Origin: Christensenella sp. UBA7707
GTDB lineage: Bacteria > Bacillota > Clostridia > Christensenellales > CAG-138
NCBI GenBank assembly: GCA_002482435.1
Contig: DLFZ01000152.1
Coordinates: 1-5,618 of the forward strand
Reading direction: 5' to 3'
DNA length: 5,618 nucleotides
Of this stretch, positions 5,197-5,618 are shown piece by piece. The notes below the pieces were generated by a model, which saw nothing but the letters and a program-made list of their open reading frames with translations, made no database searches and was not told the DNA's origin. The position numbers and the translations under genes are program-made. Within the stretch, counting starts at the first letter, position 1. Each line of letters opens with the position of its first letter.

Positions 5197-5618
5197 ATGG
5201 GAATTGTTTTGGGAGCAAGGCTTGCGACGGTTGCCGATATGCTCGGCCGTTTCGATACCGTTGCAGACATCGGCTCCGACCATGGCCGCCTTGCAGTGGC
5301 GCTTTTGCAGCAAAAAAACGCAAACCGCGTAATCGCAAGCGACATCAGCGCCCTTTCTTTAAATAAGGCGCGAGAGCTTTCCGCAAATTGCGGTGTGGAA
5401 GCGCAGATTGACCTTCGCGTGGCGGACGGTCTGAACGGGCTTAAAAAAGGCGAAGCCGACGCGCTCGTTATCGCGGGCATGGGCGGCGCGCTTATCGCAA
5501 ACATCCTTGCAGCCTCAACTGAAGTCGCAAGGAACGCAAAGCGTATCGTAATGCAGCCCATGCGCGGCACGGCGGATTTGCGCTTTTATTTGCACCACAA
5601 CGGCTTTCGCATTTTGGA
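5197..5618 (+). CDS. trmK: tRNA (adenine-22-N1)-methyltransferase, TrmK family (3' end cut off)
   Basis: TrmK uses S-adenosylmethionine to make m1A at position 22 in the D-loop side of bacterial tRNAs. The 140 residues present hold the Rossmann methyltransferase core: motif I ADIGSDHGRLAVAL (23-36), the ribose-binding acidic residue in IASDIS (D49), VADGL (75-79), IAGMGG (92-97) and VMQPM (118-122), followed by LRFYLHHNGFRI as in TrmK. Family members are about 230-240 residues, so the C-terminal helical part is missing beyond the window. The ATG at 5197 gives an N-terminus (GARLATVADML) that fits the family. GGGGG at 5188-5192 is a weak ribosome-binding site 4 bases away. In-frame ATGs at 5176 and 5119 are less likely: the first lacks a Shine-Dalgarno and the second overlaps the candidate -10 box. 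In many Firmicutes a Nif3/YqfO-family gene follows. Confidence 0.9.
   Translation, partial: MGIVLGARLATVADMLGRFDTVADIGSDHGRLAVALLQQKNANRVIASDISALSLNKARELSANCGVEAQIDLRVADGLNGLKKGEADALVIAGMGGALIANILAASTEVARNAKRIVMQPMRGTADLRFYLHHNGFRIL

Noticed and set aside
5058..5570. 170-codon open frame on the minus strand
   Set aside because: Overlaps the trmK methyltransferase core, which has clear motifs; the antisense protein is low complexity (Ala/Ser/Arg).

Overview
The window looks like chromosomal core DNA from an endospore-forming Firmicute, most likely in the Clostridia. The evidence is a spore germination protease gene (gpr) followed by the engulfment hydrolase gene spoIIP, with rpsT divergent upstream. 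This block is also known from Bacillus and many Clostridia. The Gpr is short (307 aa), which is a clostridial trait, and the DNA is moderately GC-rich by eye. I cannot name a genus.

Layout: bases 1-72 hold no gene I can support. rpsT (ribosomal protein S20) lies on the minus strand at 73-333. It has a UUG start codon, a near-consensus SigA promoter and a hairpin terminator that begins inside its own last codons. The 169-base gap at 334-502 is a divergent regulatory region: the housekeeping promoter fires left into rpsT, and a candidate SigF/SigG-type forespore promoter fires right into gpr. gpr (503-1426) and spoIIP (1471-2538) follow as a probable operon. The 44-base gap between them can fold so that the spoIIP Shine-Dalgarno is paired. 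A GC-rich hairpin follows spoIIP.

Next comes a complete cytoplasmic GH36 alpha-galactosidase (2676-5006; ATG start preferred over the upstream TTG), with all recognisable active-site residues and no transporter or regulator beside it in the window. After a 190-base gap containing a candidate promoter and a terminator-like hairpin, a trmK-type tRNA (adenine-22-N1) methyltransferase starts at 5197 and runs off the right edge.

Functionally the window joins translation (S20, tRNA methylation), sporulation and germination (Gpr degrades small acid-soluble spore proteins; SpoIIP cuts septal peptidoglycan during engulfment) and galactoside use. The alpha-galactosidase is the accessory element, placed where many relatives continue into lepA. 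I see no CRISPR array, insertion sequence, tRNA, phage gene or defence system. The most useful second-look items are the regulatory structures: the divergent promoters, the SD-sequestering hairpin and the trmK leader hairpin. I did not find a convincing novel multi-gene system.
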